Positions 1 to 7,601 of a DNA stretch of 40,710 nucleotides are shown piece by piece. The notes below the pieces were generated by a model. The model was not told where the DNA came from and did no database searches. It saw only the letters and a list, made by a program, of their open reading frames with translations. The stretch spans positions 1 to 40,710 of the forward strand of contig JNKK01000023.1 of the NCBI GenBank assembly GCA_000702845.1. Direction: 5' to 3'. The stretch is from Lachnospiraceae bacterium FE2018 (lineage in GTDB: Bacteria; Bacillota; Clostridia; Lachnospirales; Lachnospiraceae). The position numbers and the translations under genes were made by a program. The stretch's first letter is position 1, and each line of letters begins with the position of its first letter.

Positions 1-164
1 CAGAGGGATACTATGTAAGTACCGTCGGATTAAACGATGCGACAGTAAAGAAGTATATCAGAGATCAAGAGAGAGCCGATATCATAAAGGATAGAATGAG
101 TGTAAAAGAGTATGAAGATCCTTTCGGGGCGAAGCCTGGAAAGGATCAAAGTAAAAACCACTAA
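1..164 (+). CDS. tnpA: IS200/IS605-type TnpA transposase, C-terminal fragment
   Basis: The open frame enters from the left edge (first full codon at 3) and stops with TAA at 162-164, giving 53 residues. It contains GYYVSTVGLN followed by a helix rich in K/R/D/E and the tail VKEYEDPF. This matches the conserved C-terminus of small Y1 (HUH) transposases of the IS200/IS605 group, as I remember the family. Those enzymes are about 150 residues long and move single-stranded DNA by recognising hairpins near the element ends. The catalytic HUH and Tyr residues would lie outside the window, so activity cannot be judged. It is followed directly by a highly structured region that fits the right end of such an element. 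Confidence 0.8.
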   Translation, partial: EGYYVSTVGLNDATVKKYIRDQERADIIKDRMSVKEYEDPFGAKPGKDQSKNH

Positions 165-337
165 AGCTACCCCTTTAGGGGTGGCCAGGTGATAAATGCA
201 ATGTGGCTTGAACGGAGCTCCAGGGCGTGAGCCCTTGGAGCCCCAAAGAGAAAGCCAGCGCCTTTAGACGCTGGCTGGTAACGCGGGCTTATAGCCCGCA
301 TCCCGAACCACCCGTTTTACGGGTGGAGGCGATTTCT
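165..337. mobile_element. IS200-like right end with five consecutive hairpins
   Basis: Immediately after the tnpA stop there are five stem-loops in about 160 bases: 166-185 (8 bp, loop TTTA), 217-241 (10 bp with one bulge, GTGA loop), 253-276 (8 bp), 283-299 (7 bp, loop TAT) and 308-326 (7 bp, loop TTTTA). The first and last share a C-rich 5' arm, a T-rich loop and a GGGTGG or GGGGTGG 3' arm. IS200/IS605 ends are known to carry subterminal hairpins read by the transposase, but usually one per end. The element boundary is placed near 331-345 because the neighbouring SDR gene loses family similarity there. An RNA role for the array is possible and untested. Confidence 0.65.
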
Positions 338-961
338 TCAGACTCTTATTTCCTCGCAAACGACATCGATTCCCTGTGCGGCGTATTCTTCCGCGCACTT
401 CTGTGCATACCACTCGATGAAAGTGGTGCTTAAGGCATAAGCAAATGTCGTTTTATTATCGGTGCCAACGGCCATATTTGGTTCTCTGGTCATATGCGTC
501 AGGAATACATCTTCTTCGTATTCTGCTTTTTCGAAGATCTGAGGCTTTATAAGGATATCCGGTATCTCGGCAGATTTTTCGAACGCGAAATCAACAATCG
601 AACCGCCTTCGGTCATATATTTACGGGCTTCCATATTCACATTTTTCGTGCCGATCATATGGGTTCGGATGATTGTTTCTATTTCAGCAGTTTCCGGAAG
701 AGGCTCCGGGATATGAATAACTGTTTTGATTGTCCCGAGCAGATTTGCCTGTGCGAAAACGGCGTGTGCTTCTTTTTTTACCGATGGATCGGCAGCAAAG
801 GTGTGGATTTCGCGCCCTTCCGCTTTGAGAGCAGCTTTTACATCTTCCAGTTCTTCGACTGTTTTCCCTGTGATGACTAGGATGTTATCTTTGTCTGCTA
901 GCCGGGCAGCTTTCAGACCGGCACTGCCGGTGCATCCGGTAATAATAAATACGTTTGACAT
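338..961 (-). pseudogene. Short-chain dehydrogenase (SDR), 3' end truncated by IS
   Basis: A 207-residue frame begins MSNVFIITGCTGSAG, a Rossmann TGxxGxxG nucleotide-binding motif, and continues like a classical SDR up to YAAQGIDVV near residue 200. Family members usually continue with an SPG loop and 40-50 more residues; here the frame ends in CEEIRV beside the IS200-type right end. The usual catalytic YxxxK appears as YALST, so the Lys is replaced by Thr, and the usual Ser region is not recognisable. The start has a GGAG-type site and lies 2 bases after the upstream gene's stop, so the two SDR genes form an operon. I infer a truncated, probably inactive oxidoreductase; a divergent non-catalytic SDR is the alternative. 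Confidence 0.65.
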
Positions 962-963
962 TC

Positions 964-2001
964 CTATTCTCCTTCCTGCTCAGTTGTGATGATTCCTTCA
1001 TCGAGCATCCACTGTATCTGATCATGGATCGTTTCTTCATAGGATCGGGTTGTATAACCCAGCTCCTCTTTGGCCTTGCTGGAATCAAAGCAGTTGTTTC
1101 TAGCCATACTATATACGTTGAATGAAGTCAGAACGGGTTTTTCACCCTTTTTCTCAGCCTGCTTTTCTGTTATTTTGCTCACAATATTGGCAGCGAAGAT
1201 TGGCAGGAACATTTTGACCTTTTTTCCGCCGCTTTCTTCTGTGACCATATTGCAGAATTCTTTAAACGTTACAGGTTCATTTCCCAGGATGTAACATTCT
1301 CCGCAGCGGCCTTTTTCTACGGCTGTAATCATGCCGTGCGCCAGATCTCTGACATCACAGAGATTGAAGTCACCGGCAATACCTGCAGATAACTCACCGT
1401 TGATGATTCGGACCAGATTCTGTGTCATCTCGCCGAGTGCATAGTCTCCGGGGCCCATGATGCCGCTTGGATGAAGAATACAGGCATTCAAACCTCTGTA
1501 ATGGCAGGCATCGAGAACCTCCTGAGAGGCCCAGGCTTTGCTCATGGCGTAGCAGCCGGGAACCTTCGTTTCATCAAAGAAATCGACCTCTTTGATTCGA
1601 ACGCCGTCCGGCTGTTCCGGAATAGCTCCGGTGCTGGAGCAGTAGACCAGTTTTTTGATGCGCGGCATACTGAGGCAAAGATCAATAATGTTTTTTGTCC
1701 CGCCGACATTTACATCTACAACTTTCTGATTGTATCCCGGATCAGACGTTACGATGCTGGCAATATGCAGGACAACACCTTCCATATCTTCAGGTACTGC
1801 AAAGAAAGGTCTCAGACTTTCGATACTCGTCAGATCACCTTCCAGGATTTCCACGCCTTCCGGAACATATTTTCTGGCCGGATCATTCGGAAGAATAAAG
1901 GCTCTTACATGACTTCCCTGTTCGATTAGTTCACGGCAGACGGTGCTTCCCAGAAAACCGGCGGCACCTGTCACAAGATAAAGTATTTTGCTTGCTTCCA
2001 T
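964..2001 (-). CDS. NAD-dependent epimerase/dehydratase-type extended SDR
   Basis: The 345-residue product has the NAD-binding motif TGAAGFLG near residues 10-17 and the catalytic YxxxK as YAMSK near residue 160, typical of extended SDRs acting on nucleotide sugars or flavonol-like ketones. The substrate cannot be told from sequence. The frame is open further upstream, but the predicted -10 box at 2062-2067 would place the transcript start at about 2055, on top of the ATG at 2055. The ATG at 2001, preceded by a GAAGG-containing leader, is therefore the better start. It is divergent from a TetR regulator, a common arrangement for a regulated target, and is followed by a second SDR gene. Confidence 0.8.
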   Translation of the reverse strand: MEASKILYLVTGAAGFLGSTVCRELIEQGSHVRAFILPNDPARKYVPEGVEILEGDLTSIESLRPFFAVPEDMEGVVLHIASIVTSDPGYNQKVVDVNVGGTKNIIDLCLSMPRIKKLVYCSSTGAIPEQPDGVRIKEVDFFDETKVPGCYAMSKAWASQEVLDACHYRGLNACILHPSGIMGPGDYALGEMTQNLVRIINGELSAGIAGDFNLCDVRDLAHGMITAVEKGRCGECYILGNEPVTFKEFCNMVTEESGGKKVKMFLPIFAANIVSKITEKQAEKKGEKPVLTSFNVYSMARNNCFDSSKAKEELGYTTRSYEETIHDQIQWMLDEGIITTEQEGE

Positions 2002-2061
2002 ACTTGTTTCTACCTTCTCTTCTGATTTGACGTTTGCATAATATTCTGCTAACATAGTATA

Positions 2062-2090
2062 AATATAACTACGATCTGTCGTGAAATCAA
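2062..2090 (-). promoter_or_regulatory. Sigma-A-type promoter of the SDR operon
   Basis: On the minus strand there is TTGATT (2085-2090), a 17-base spacer and TATATT (2062-2067), a good match to the vegetative consensus. The start of transcription would be near 2055. Confidence 0.65.
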
Positions 2091-2123
2091 CAAACAGATC
2101 TTTTTTAATTGTTCTGAAACAGA
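2073..2123. promoter_or_regulatory. Candidate TetR-family operator palindromes
   Basis: Two dyads lie between the divergent SDR and TetR genes. GATCTG and CAGATC (2073-2078 and 2095-2100) overlap the SDR promoter. TCTG-AAA-CAGA (2113-2123) sits between the two transcription units. Autoregulation by the neighbouring TetR protein is an inference from position. Confidence 0.4.
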
Positions 2124-2160
2124 CGTATTTATGATATATGTCGGACAATGGAGGTGTAAA

Positions 2161-2715
2161 ATGGCACAACAGCAGGAAAGCCGGCGTGTACGCATGACAA
2201 AACGCCTGATGAAAGAGGCCCTTCTGGAACTCATGGAAGAGAAAGATCTGATGAGTATTACAGTAACTGCCATCTGTGAAACCGCAGATGTACACCGGTC
2301 AACGTTCTATAACTATTACATGGATCCGGCTGATTTGTTCAGGGAAATAGAGCAGGATTTTCTGGATCGGATTCCGACGCCATCGCAGATCTTGAAACAG
2401 AATAACCAGAAAGCGATTCTTGAAACAACTACTGTTTTTTTTGACTTTATGCAGGAAAATAAAAAAACGTTACAGATCCTGTTTAATAATTCTTCCAGTA
2501 ACAATTTTTCTGCGCGTCTGATCGAGCATCTTTGTAATGGATACATTCCTGTTGAAGAGAATCCAAATAAACTGGAAGAACATTTCAGACGCATCTATAT
2601 CGCCAACGGGACTGTCGGGATGATGCGTGAATGGGTCAATCAGGGTTTTCCTGTCAGCAGCCGGAAAATAGCAGAAATGATGTATTTCCTTTCGACGAAA
2701 ATTTCGCAGAACTGA
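2161..2715 (+). CDS. TetR/AcrR-family transcriptional regulator
   Basis: This 184-residue protein has an N-terminal helix-turn-helix of TetR type: residues about 10-55 include LLELMEEKD, ITVTAICETADVHRSTFYNYY and a following helix. The C-terminal part is all-helical and of unknown ligand. I chose the ATG at 2161 because GGAGG lies just upstream; an in-frame ATG at 2131 has no such site. It is divergent from the SDR operon and probably represses it and itself through the palindromes between them. The C-terminal region resembles the DhaS-like subgroup common in Firmicutes, but that is a weak impression. Confidence 0.85.
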   Translation: MAQQQESRRVRMTKRLMKEALLELMEEKDLMSITVTAICETADVHRSTFYNYYMDPADLFREIEQDFLDRIPTPSQILKQNNQKAILETTTVFFDFMQENKKTLQILFNNSSSNNFSARLIEHLCNGYIPVEENPNKLEEHFRRIYIANGTVGMMREWVNQGFPVSSRKIAEMMYFLSTKISQN

Positions 2716-2761
2716 TACACAATCCAAAATCAGAAATGACCTTGAAACGGAGGTAATGATT

Positions 2762-3256
2762 ATGTCCGCCTATCCTGTAAAAATCGCACAGCAGCCAAAT
2801 GGCGCATATACATGGTCATGTTCCATCGATGCGAAATACCACAGAGACAGTATACGTCCCGGTTTGTATGTATGTGTTGGGATTGCGTTGTTTCTTCTGG
2901 TTTTCGGAGGCGTGTTGTCTTATTCGAATCATGACTGGAAATCCTTCTTGATCGTGGCCGGCTGTGCAGCAGTATTCCTCCTGATTTCCTTTCTGATCTT
3001 TGGATTGGCTTTCTCTGTAAAGGATCCGCATGAAAGCTATGAGATGAGAGAGGAATACGTGAAGTCCGGTTATGGAAAATCCTCTGTTTACTTTGAATAC
3101 AAAAAGGTGAAGGCAATTGTTCTTAACAGGAAGTACATAGAGCTGCATGGGAAGACGAAGCGCATGCGGATTTACGTTCCGGAGGAGGATTATAATTTTG
3201 TGAGAGGATTTATTCAAGGCCGGGTGCCGATGGAATGCGAGATCAGAAGTGATTAA
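2762..3256 (+). CDS. Small two-helix membrane protein, PH-like C-terminal part
   Basis: The 164-residue product has two adjacent hydrophobic helices at about residues 35-55 and 62-85. They are followed by a soluble tail containing YVKSGYGKSSVYFEYKKVKAI, a beta pattern seen in bacterial PH-like (YcxB-type) membrane proteins. The ATG at 2762 is favoured over 2756 because GGAGG is then 7-8 bases away. It lies 46 bases after the TetR gene and could be co-transcribed with it. I do not recognise a specific function. Confidence 0.7.
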   Translation: MSAYPVKIAQQPNGAYTWSCSIDAKYHRDSIRPGLYVCVGIALFLLVFGGVLSYSNHDWKSFLIVAGCAAVFLLISFLIFGLAFSVKDPHESYEMREEYVKSGYGKSSVYFEYKKVKAIVLNRKYIELHGKTKRMRIYVPEEDYNFVRGFIQGRVPMECEIRSD

Positions 3257-3513
3257 TGATAATGCGACCATTTACAACAAGTCAATTATACTTGCAAAGT
3301 ATGATAAGAGGGCAAAGAGGTGAAATTGTAGTACAATAATAAGGAATAATTACACGATTTATTAAATGATCAACTTATATTACCACAAAATAGTATTGTA
3401 AATAAAGGGATTTGCATGCTGTTAAGTCAAATATTACTCTGTATATTTAATACGCATTAATGTATAATTATCAAGGGCGGCTTGTTATTAGATATGCTAC
3501 AGGAGTAAATTTG
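3257..3513. other. AT-rich intergenic stretch
   Basis: These 257 bases hold no convincing gene. They are clearly more AT-rich than the flanking genes and include a TATAAT at about 3462-3467 without a good -35 partner. The composition change marks the left side of the decayed island. Confidence 0.5.
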
Positions 3514-4592
3514 ATGAACAAAGTACTTAATGGAACCCAACAAACGATACTAGATTTGTTCAGGATAGTTGCTGCTATGTTTGTTCTGGTCGGTCACAGC
3601 TTTTCATTTTATCAGACTACTATATTTAAGGATCAAACTTATTTTCCTTATATTCAGAACATAGGTGTTGTAGTGTTTTTTTATTAGCCGGTTTTCTGGC
3701 AGCATTTTCACTATCGAAAAAAAACAGAAAACACGAGTATTCTTTTTCAAGTTTTTTAAAACATAAAACAATAAGAATAGCAAAGGAATATCTGCCGGGA
3801 TTGCTGTTGATTCTTGTGATTGACTACTTATCAATTGCTGTTAACCAGGAACATTATTTATATTATGATGCATATAGATTCAGACATTTTATTGGTAATG
3901 TTTTTATGCTTCAGAATATGGGACCGTACAGTGTATTGGGAAAATGGTTTGTCCCATTTGGGTCCGGGCGGCCGTTATGGACTTTGTCTGTAGAATGGTG
4001 GCTGTATATGCTATATGGTGCTTTAATAATTTCTCTGACTAATAAGGAGAAAATATCAATTCCAAAGATACTTGCTTTTTGCGGAATTGTGTTTATGGTG
4101 AGTGATCATTTAATTACAGGCAGAGGGAATGGTCTGGGATTTGTATTTTTGTTGGGAGTTTTAAGCTATTATTGCTATGATTTACTTAGCCTGAAAGCAG
4201 CAAAACTACTATTGCCTTTATCTTGTTTTCTATACGTTTATTATGGAATCATGATAAAAGAAGCATATACTGTCTATTCGTTTATTATAATATGTTTTAT
4301 GTTTTGTTCAGCTGTGAAAATCGGAGGCTGTATGGAGCAGAACACACAAAGAAATAAAGTATTTGCTTTTATTTCCAAAAGCACCTTTATGCTGTATTTG
4401 ATTCATTATAGTATTATAGATTTTATTGCGCATTCAGAAATAAACTGTAGTATCTGTTTGAAATTTTGGTTTGGGATCGTGTTGTCTTTGGTAATGGCAA
4501 GTTGCTGCTATTATGTTTTTGCAAAAAAGGATATTATTTCAAAAGCAGCCGGGAAATGTTTTGAAACCATGAAAATGAAAGCGAAGAAGTGA
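3514..4592 (+). pseudogene. Membrane acyltransferase (Acyltransferase_3/OafA type), frameshifted
   Basis: The first frame (from ATG 3514, AGGAG upstream) reads LDLFRIVAAMFVLVGHSFSF, the first helix with the catalytic-type His of membrane O-acyltransferases, and stops at 3685-3687. Reading continues seamlessly in the -1 frame as LLAGFLAAFSL and runs to 4592, including the family-typical PLWTLSVEWWLYM and several further helices. The break sits in a run of seven T (3676-3682); eight T would restore one protein of about 359 residues. Such enzymes add acetyl or succinyl groups to exported polysaccharides. It is a pseudogene, a phase-variable gene, or a sequencing error. Confidence 0.75.
3676..3682 (+). 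repeat. Poly-T run at the acyltransferase frameshift
   Basis: Seven T follow GTG and precede ATTAGCC. One extra T makes the two frames of the acyltransferase continuous, so length change in this tract would switch the gene on or off. Confidence 0.7.
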
Positions 4593-4597
4593 TTATA

Positions 4598-4768
4598 ATG
4601 AAAAAAGTATTCTTATTACTGCTTACGCTAATTCTCTTGTTGCCATCCGCTTCCAGTGTTTCAGCAGATGTGCCGGATGCAGAATCTCAAAACTATTTGA
4701 TTTGCAAAACATATCTTATAAACAAAGAGATACGTATTTACAAAATATTGAAATGGTGTTATGATTGA
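4598..4768 (+). CDS. Short secreted peptide or remnant (56 aa)
   Basis: Five bases after the acyltransferase stop, ATG AAA AAA opens a 56-codon frame. It has a textbook signal peptide: a KK start, a long Leu/Ile core and a PSASSVSA cleavage-like region at about residues 16-23. The remaining 33 residues have no recognisable domain and end KWCYD. There is no strong Shine-Dalgarno site, so translation may be coupled to the acyltransferase. Genes for secreted SGNH-type hydrolases often sit beside OafA-like enzymes, so this may be the first part of a truncated exported protein; that is an inference. Confidence 0.45.
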   Translation: MKKVFLLLLTLILLLPSASSVSADVPDAESQNYLICKTYLINKEIRIYKILKWCYD

Positions 4769-4812
4769 CGTAATCTTATTAATCCATGTTTTAGATTCAG
4801 TCGGGGGACATC

Positions 4813-5190
4813 ATGACAATATCAGAAAAGATTTTTCAATTGCTGGAAGAAAAGGGTATGAGCCAGAAGGAGTTTTCTGAACGAACCGGTATCGCACAGA
4901 GCAGCATCAGCGACTGGAAACGTAAGAAGACCAATCCTGTTGCGGAAAAGATAATGATTATCTGTGAGCAGTTAGACGTAACGCCTTATGAACTGCTGTC
5001 CGGAACAGAAGGCGAAGGGAGAAGGAGCAATCCTTCAGATACGCTGATCATTCGGAAGGATTCTGACCTGGGACGTCTGGTAGTGGATTATCTTTCTATG
5101 AACCAGACAATGCAGGGAAGACTGCAGGGGTATATGCATGCACTTAAGGAACTGAATAAAAGCGATACAGGCGTGAAAGATTACATTTGA
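4813..5190 (+). CDS. XRE-family helix-turn-helix regulator
   Basis: The 125-residue protein carries an XRE/Cro-type helix-turn-helix at residues 5-60, with MSQKEFSERTGIAQSSISDW as the recognition region. A linker and a C-terminal helical segment of unknown role follow. GGGGG lies five bases before the ATG. It stands alone, between the secreted ORF and the Rpn-type nuclease gene, with no obvious operator seen. It may be a remnant of phage or mobile DNA regulation or a stand-alone regulator. Confidence 0.85.
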   Translation: MTISEKIFQLLEEKGMSQKEFSERTGIAQSSISDWKRKKTNPVAEKIMIICEQLDVTPYELLSGTEGEGRRSNPSDTLIIRKDSDLGRLVVDYLSMNQTMQGRLQGYMHALKELNKSDTGVKDYI

Positions 5191-5208
5191 TCAACGATTC
5201 GGTACCGG

Positions 5209-5236
5209 AGCGTAATGGCGAAGGTACCGATTGTTT
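5209..5236 (+). terminator. Probable terminator after the XRE gene
   Basis: TCGGTACC (5209-5216) pairs with GGTACCGA (5223-5230), followed by TTGTTT. The stem is perfect over 8 bp but the loop is short and the T tract is interrupted. Confidence 0.4.
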
Positions 5237-5349
5237 GATATCTAAATACGAATAAACGATATAAAACGCTAATAAGAAATAATGAATGCAAATCATGAAT
5301 TCTTTATGACAGATCAATAATATGCTATTATTTAAAAAGGAGAAACTGT

Positions 5350-6414
5350 TTGAAGCAGGAAATACACAATAATAAAGGCAAGCTTAGAAAACAGCAAAAG
5401 TTGATGGCAGAAGCCATTAACGAACCAGACAGTATAATTGTTAATAGAAAATCCAAAGACAGTGTATTTGTAAATCTTTTTGCACAGCCAGAATATCTCA
5501 TACAGCTGTATCATGTACTTCATCCGGAAGACCATGAAACAGAAGCAGCAGATCTCACAACAGTAACACTTGGAAGTCTGATGCTCCAGAAACAATATAA
5601 TGATCTGGGATTTCTGGCAGGAAACCGGCTGCTGATTCTGGTGGAAGCACAGGCGTCATGGAACGTTAATATTGTTGTTCGTGCATTTTTATATTTGGCA
5701 GAGACTTACCTTCGATATATACGTGGAAATGATGAATTAAGTCTGTTTATAAAGTCTCCGATAAAATTGCCGAAGCCAGAGTTGTACGTTATATATACCG
5801 GAGGCGGTAATCATCCCGATTCAATTTCCTTATCCAAAGATATTTTCAACGATGAGACAACCTGTGTGGATGTCAAAGTTAAAGTGATCACAGAGAGCAG
5901 CAACGGAGACATTCTGAACCAATATATAGAGTTCTGCAAAATCTTCAATCAGCAGATCCGGCTTTACGGTTCAACACGGAAAGCTGTAATGGAAACAATA
6001 CACATCTGCAGATCAAACGATATTCTGAGCGAGTATCTTATAACAGAGGAGGTTGCTGATATCATGTTTACTTTAATCGATGAAGAGCGTGAGTTAAGAG
6101 TATTTATGAAAGAGGCAAAGAAAGAGGCTATGGCAGAAGGTCTGGCAGAAGGTCTGGCAGAAGGTCTGGCAGAAGGAAGGGCAAAAGGTTTAGCAGAAGG
6201 CCGTGCAGAAGGCCGTGCAGAAGGCCGTGCGGAAGGCCGTGCAGAAGGCCGTGCAGAAGGCCGTGCGGAAGGTATTGCAGAAGGACAGATTCTGGGGACA
6301 ATTGAAACAATGCGTGATGATGGAAAGGATGATGAATCTATCATTGGAAGATTAATGATGAAATATTCACTCAACCGTAATGAGGCGGAGAAATACATCA
6401 GAGCGCAGAGTTAA
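5350..6414 (+). CDS. Rpn-family PD-(D/E)XK nuclease / transposase-like protein
   Basis: This 354-residue protein starts at TTG 5350, seven bases after AAGGAG. Residues about 30-250 match the Rpn/PD-(D/E)XK 'putative transposase' family. DSVFVNLFAQPEYLIQLY opens the domain, and the active-site region is YNDLGF followed by LILVEAQAS, giving the D...ExQ pattern. Residues about 262-313 are a 13-unit AEGL/AEGR repeat, and the last ~40 residues form a helical tail. Rpn proteins promote RecA-independent recombination in E. coli and are variable between strains. A candidate promoter with TATTAT lies about 20 bases upstream. Repeated AEG tails are common in clostridial members, so the repeat is unlikely to inactivate it. 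Confidence 0.75.
   Translation: MKQEIHNNKGKLRKQQKLMAEAINEPDSIIVNRKSKDSVFVNLFAQPEYLIQLYHVLHPEDHETEAADLTTVTLGSLMLQKQYNDLGFLAGNRLLILVEAQASWNVNIVVRAFLYLAETYLRYIRGNDELSLFIKSPIKLPKPELYVIYTGGGNHPDSISLSKDIFNDETTCVDVKVKVITESSNGDILNQYIEFCKIFNQQIRLYGSTRKAVMETIHICRSNDILSEYLITEEVADIMFTLIDEERELRVFMKEAKKEAMAEGLAEGLAEGLAEGRAKGLAEGRAEGRAEGRAEGRAEGRAEGRAEGIAEGQILGTIETMRDDGKDDESIIGRLMMKYSLNRNEAEKYIRAQS
6133..6288 (+). repeat. 13 x 12-bp in-frame tandem repeat (AEGL/AEGR)
   Basis: Thirteen consecutive 12-base units encode AEGL (3), AEGR (7), AKGL (1), AEGI (1) and AEGQ (1). Several central units are nearly identical in DNA, so the array can change length without a frameshift. Confidence 0.9.
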
Positions 6415-6522
6415 CACTCTTTGAGATGGCAGTGCATATATGGAGTGGGATTAAGGATCAGGAAGTGTTATGCGGTGAAAAATACATTGCATTGTGTATT
6501 TTACCGTAAAGGAGATACGAAC

Positions 6523-7529
6523 ATGTATAAAACCAGAACGATTGAAAAGACAATTCTTTCTGTGAGCCGATCCTTTCCATGTATTGTCATTTACGGTCCC
6601 AGACAAGTTGGTAAATCCACGACGATTGATCAATTGTTTGGAGATTTATGCGGGAAGGTAACGCTTGATGATGCTGATGATAGAAATCTGGCTGTAAATA
6701 ATCCGAAGCAATTTCTGGAGGTTCATCCGTGGCCGTTGATCATTGATGAGATTCAGAAGGCACCAAACCTTTTGGATGAGATCAAAAAGAAAATTGATGA
6801 ACAGAGACTGATCTGGCTGAAGAATGGAAGTGAACGGCGATTGATGTATATTCTTACCGGATCCAACCGGTTTGAACTTCAGCAGGGTGTCTCGGATTCT
6901 CTGTCCGAAAGCTGATTTCAGCCAGCAGTGAACTTTTGTTTCGGAATTTTCTGGAATTACTTGCTCTGAGGACAGCTCAGGAACTACGATATGACGTACT
7001 GGCAAATAGTGTTGGTATTGATGTCCGGACATTGAAAAAGTGGATTTCAATACTGGAAACATCAGGCATAATATATCTGCTGTATCCATATATGCCAAAC
7101 CGTTCAAACCGTATTATAAAAGCACCGAAGATGTATTTTACAGATACAGGACTTTGTGCATATCTATGTAAATGGCCTGATGCACGAATGCTGGAAAACT
7201 GTGCAATGAATGGGGCATTTTTCGAGACGTTTGTTGTCAGTGAGCTGGTAAAAAATCTATATGCATATAACCGGGAACCGAAAGATACGTTGTTTTATTA
7301 CAGAGACACCGATCAGAAAGAAGTGGATTTGTTGTATATAGAACAGAATCATATATATCCGATTGAAGTAAAAAAGAGCAGCTCACCTAAGAATCCGACC
7401 AGAAACTTTTCTGTTCTGAAGAAATATGAAATGGAGATCGAAGCGGGCCTGATCATAGATACTTGCGATAAGATTCGGCCGTTTAATGATTTGGCATATG
7501 AATATCCCGTGTATTTACTGGGAATGTAG
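6523..7529 (+). pseudogene. AAA_14 / DUF4143 ATPase, internally deleted and out of frame
   Basis: The first frame (ATG 6523, AAGGAG upstream) encodes 130 residues with Walker A GPRQVGKST, Walker B LIIDEIQ and sensor region LTGSNRFELQQGVSDSLSES, then stops at 6915. The second part, in another frame from about 6905 to 7529, carries the DUF4143 C-terminus: a winged-helix-like segment, KMYFTDTGL and the nuclease-like EVDLLYIEQNHIYPIEVKKS. Intact relatives are about 400-440 residues; the whole region here could code only about 335. Roughly 80-100 residues between the AAA domain and DUF4143 are therefore missing. I infer a deletion that also changed frame. The role of intact members is poorly known. 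Confidence 0.75.
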
Positions 7530-7601
7530 TGCCCGGTTTCCAGACCAGATTATATCAGTTAGAAAGTGACAACACATAAGTATCACTTTAAGGAGATAAG
7601 C

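Noticed and set aside
227-433. Plus-strand ORF of 68 codons over the IS200-type hairpins
   Set aside because: It runs through the structured end and into the SDR gene in antisense, has no ribosome site and no family.
964-2295. Long start of the epimerase-like gene at 2295
   Set aside because: It would overlap the divergent TetR gene and lie upstream of the predicted promoter; the ATG at 2001 fits better.
3670-3690. Programmed -1 ribosomal frameshift in the acyltransferase
   Set aside because: The tract lacks a clean slippery heptamer in frame (G precedes the T run) and I see no strong downstream stem; slippage of the T run or decay is simpler.
5964-6398. Minus-strand ORF rich in ARPS repeats
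   Set aside because: It is the antisense shadow of the 12-bp AEGL/AEGR repeat in the Rpn-type gene.
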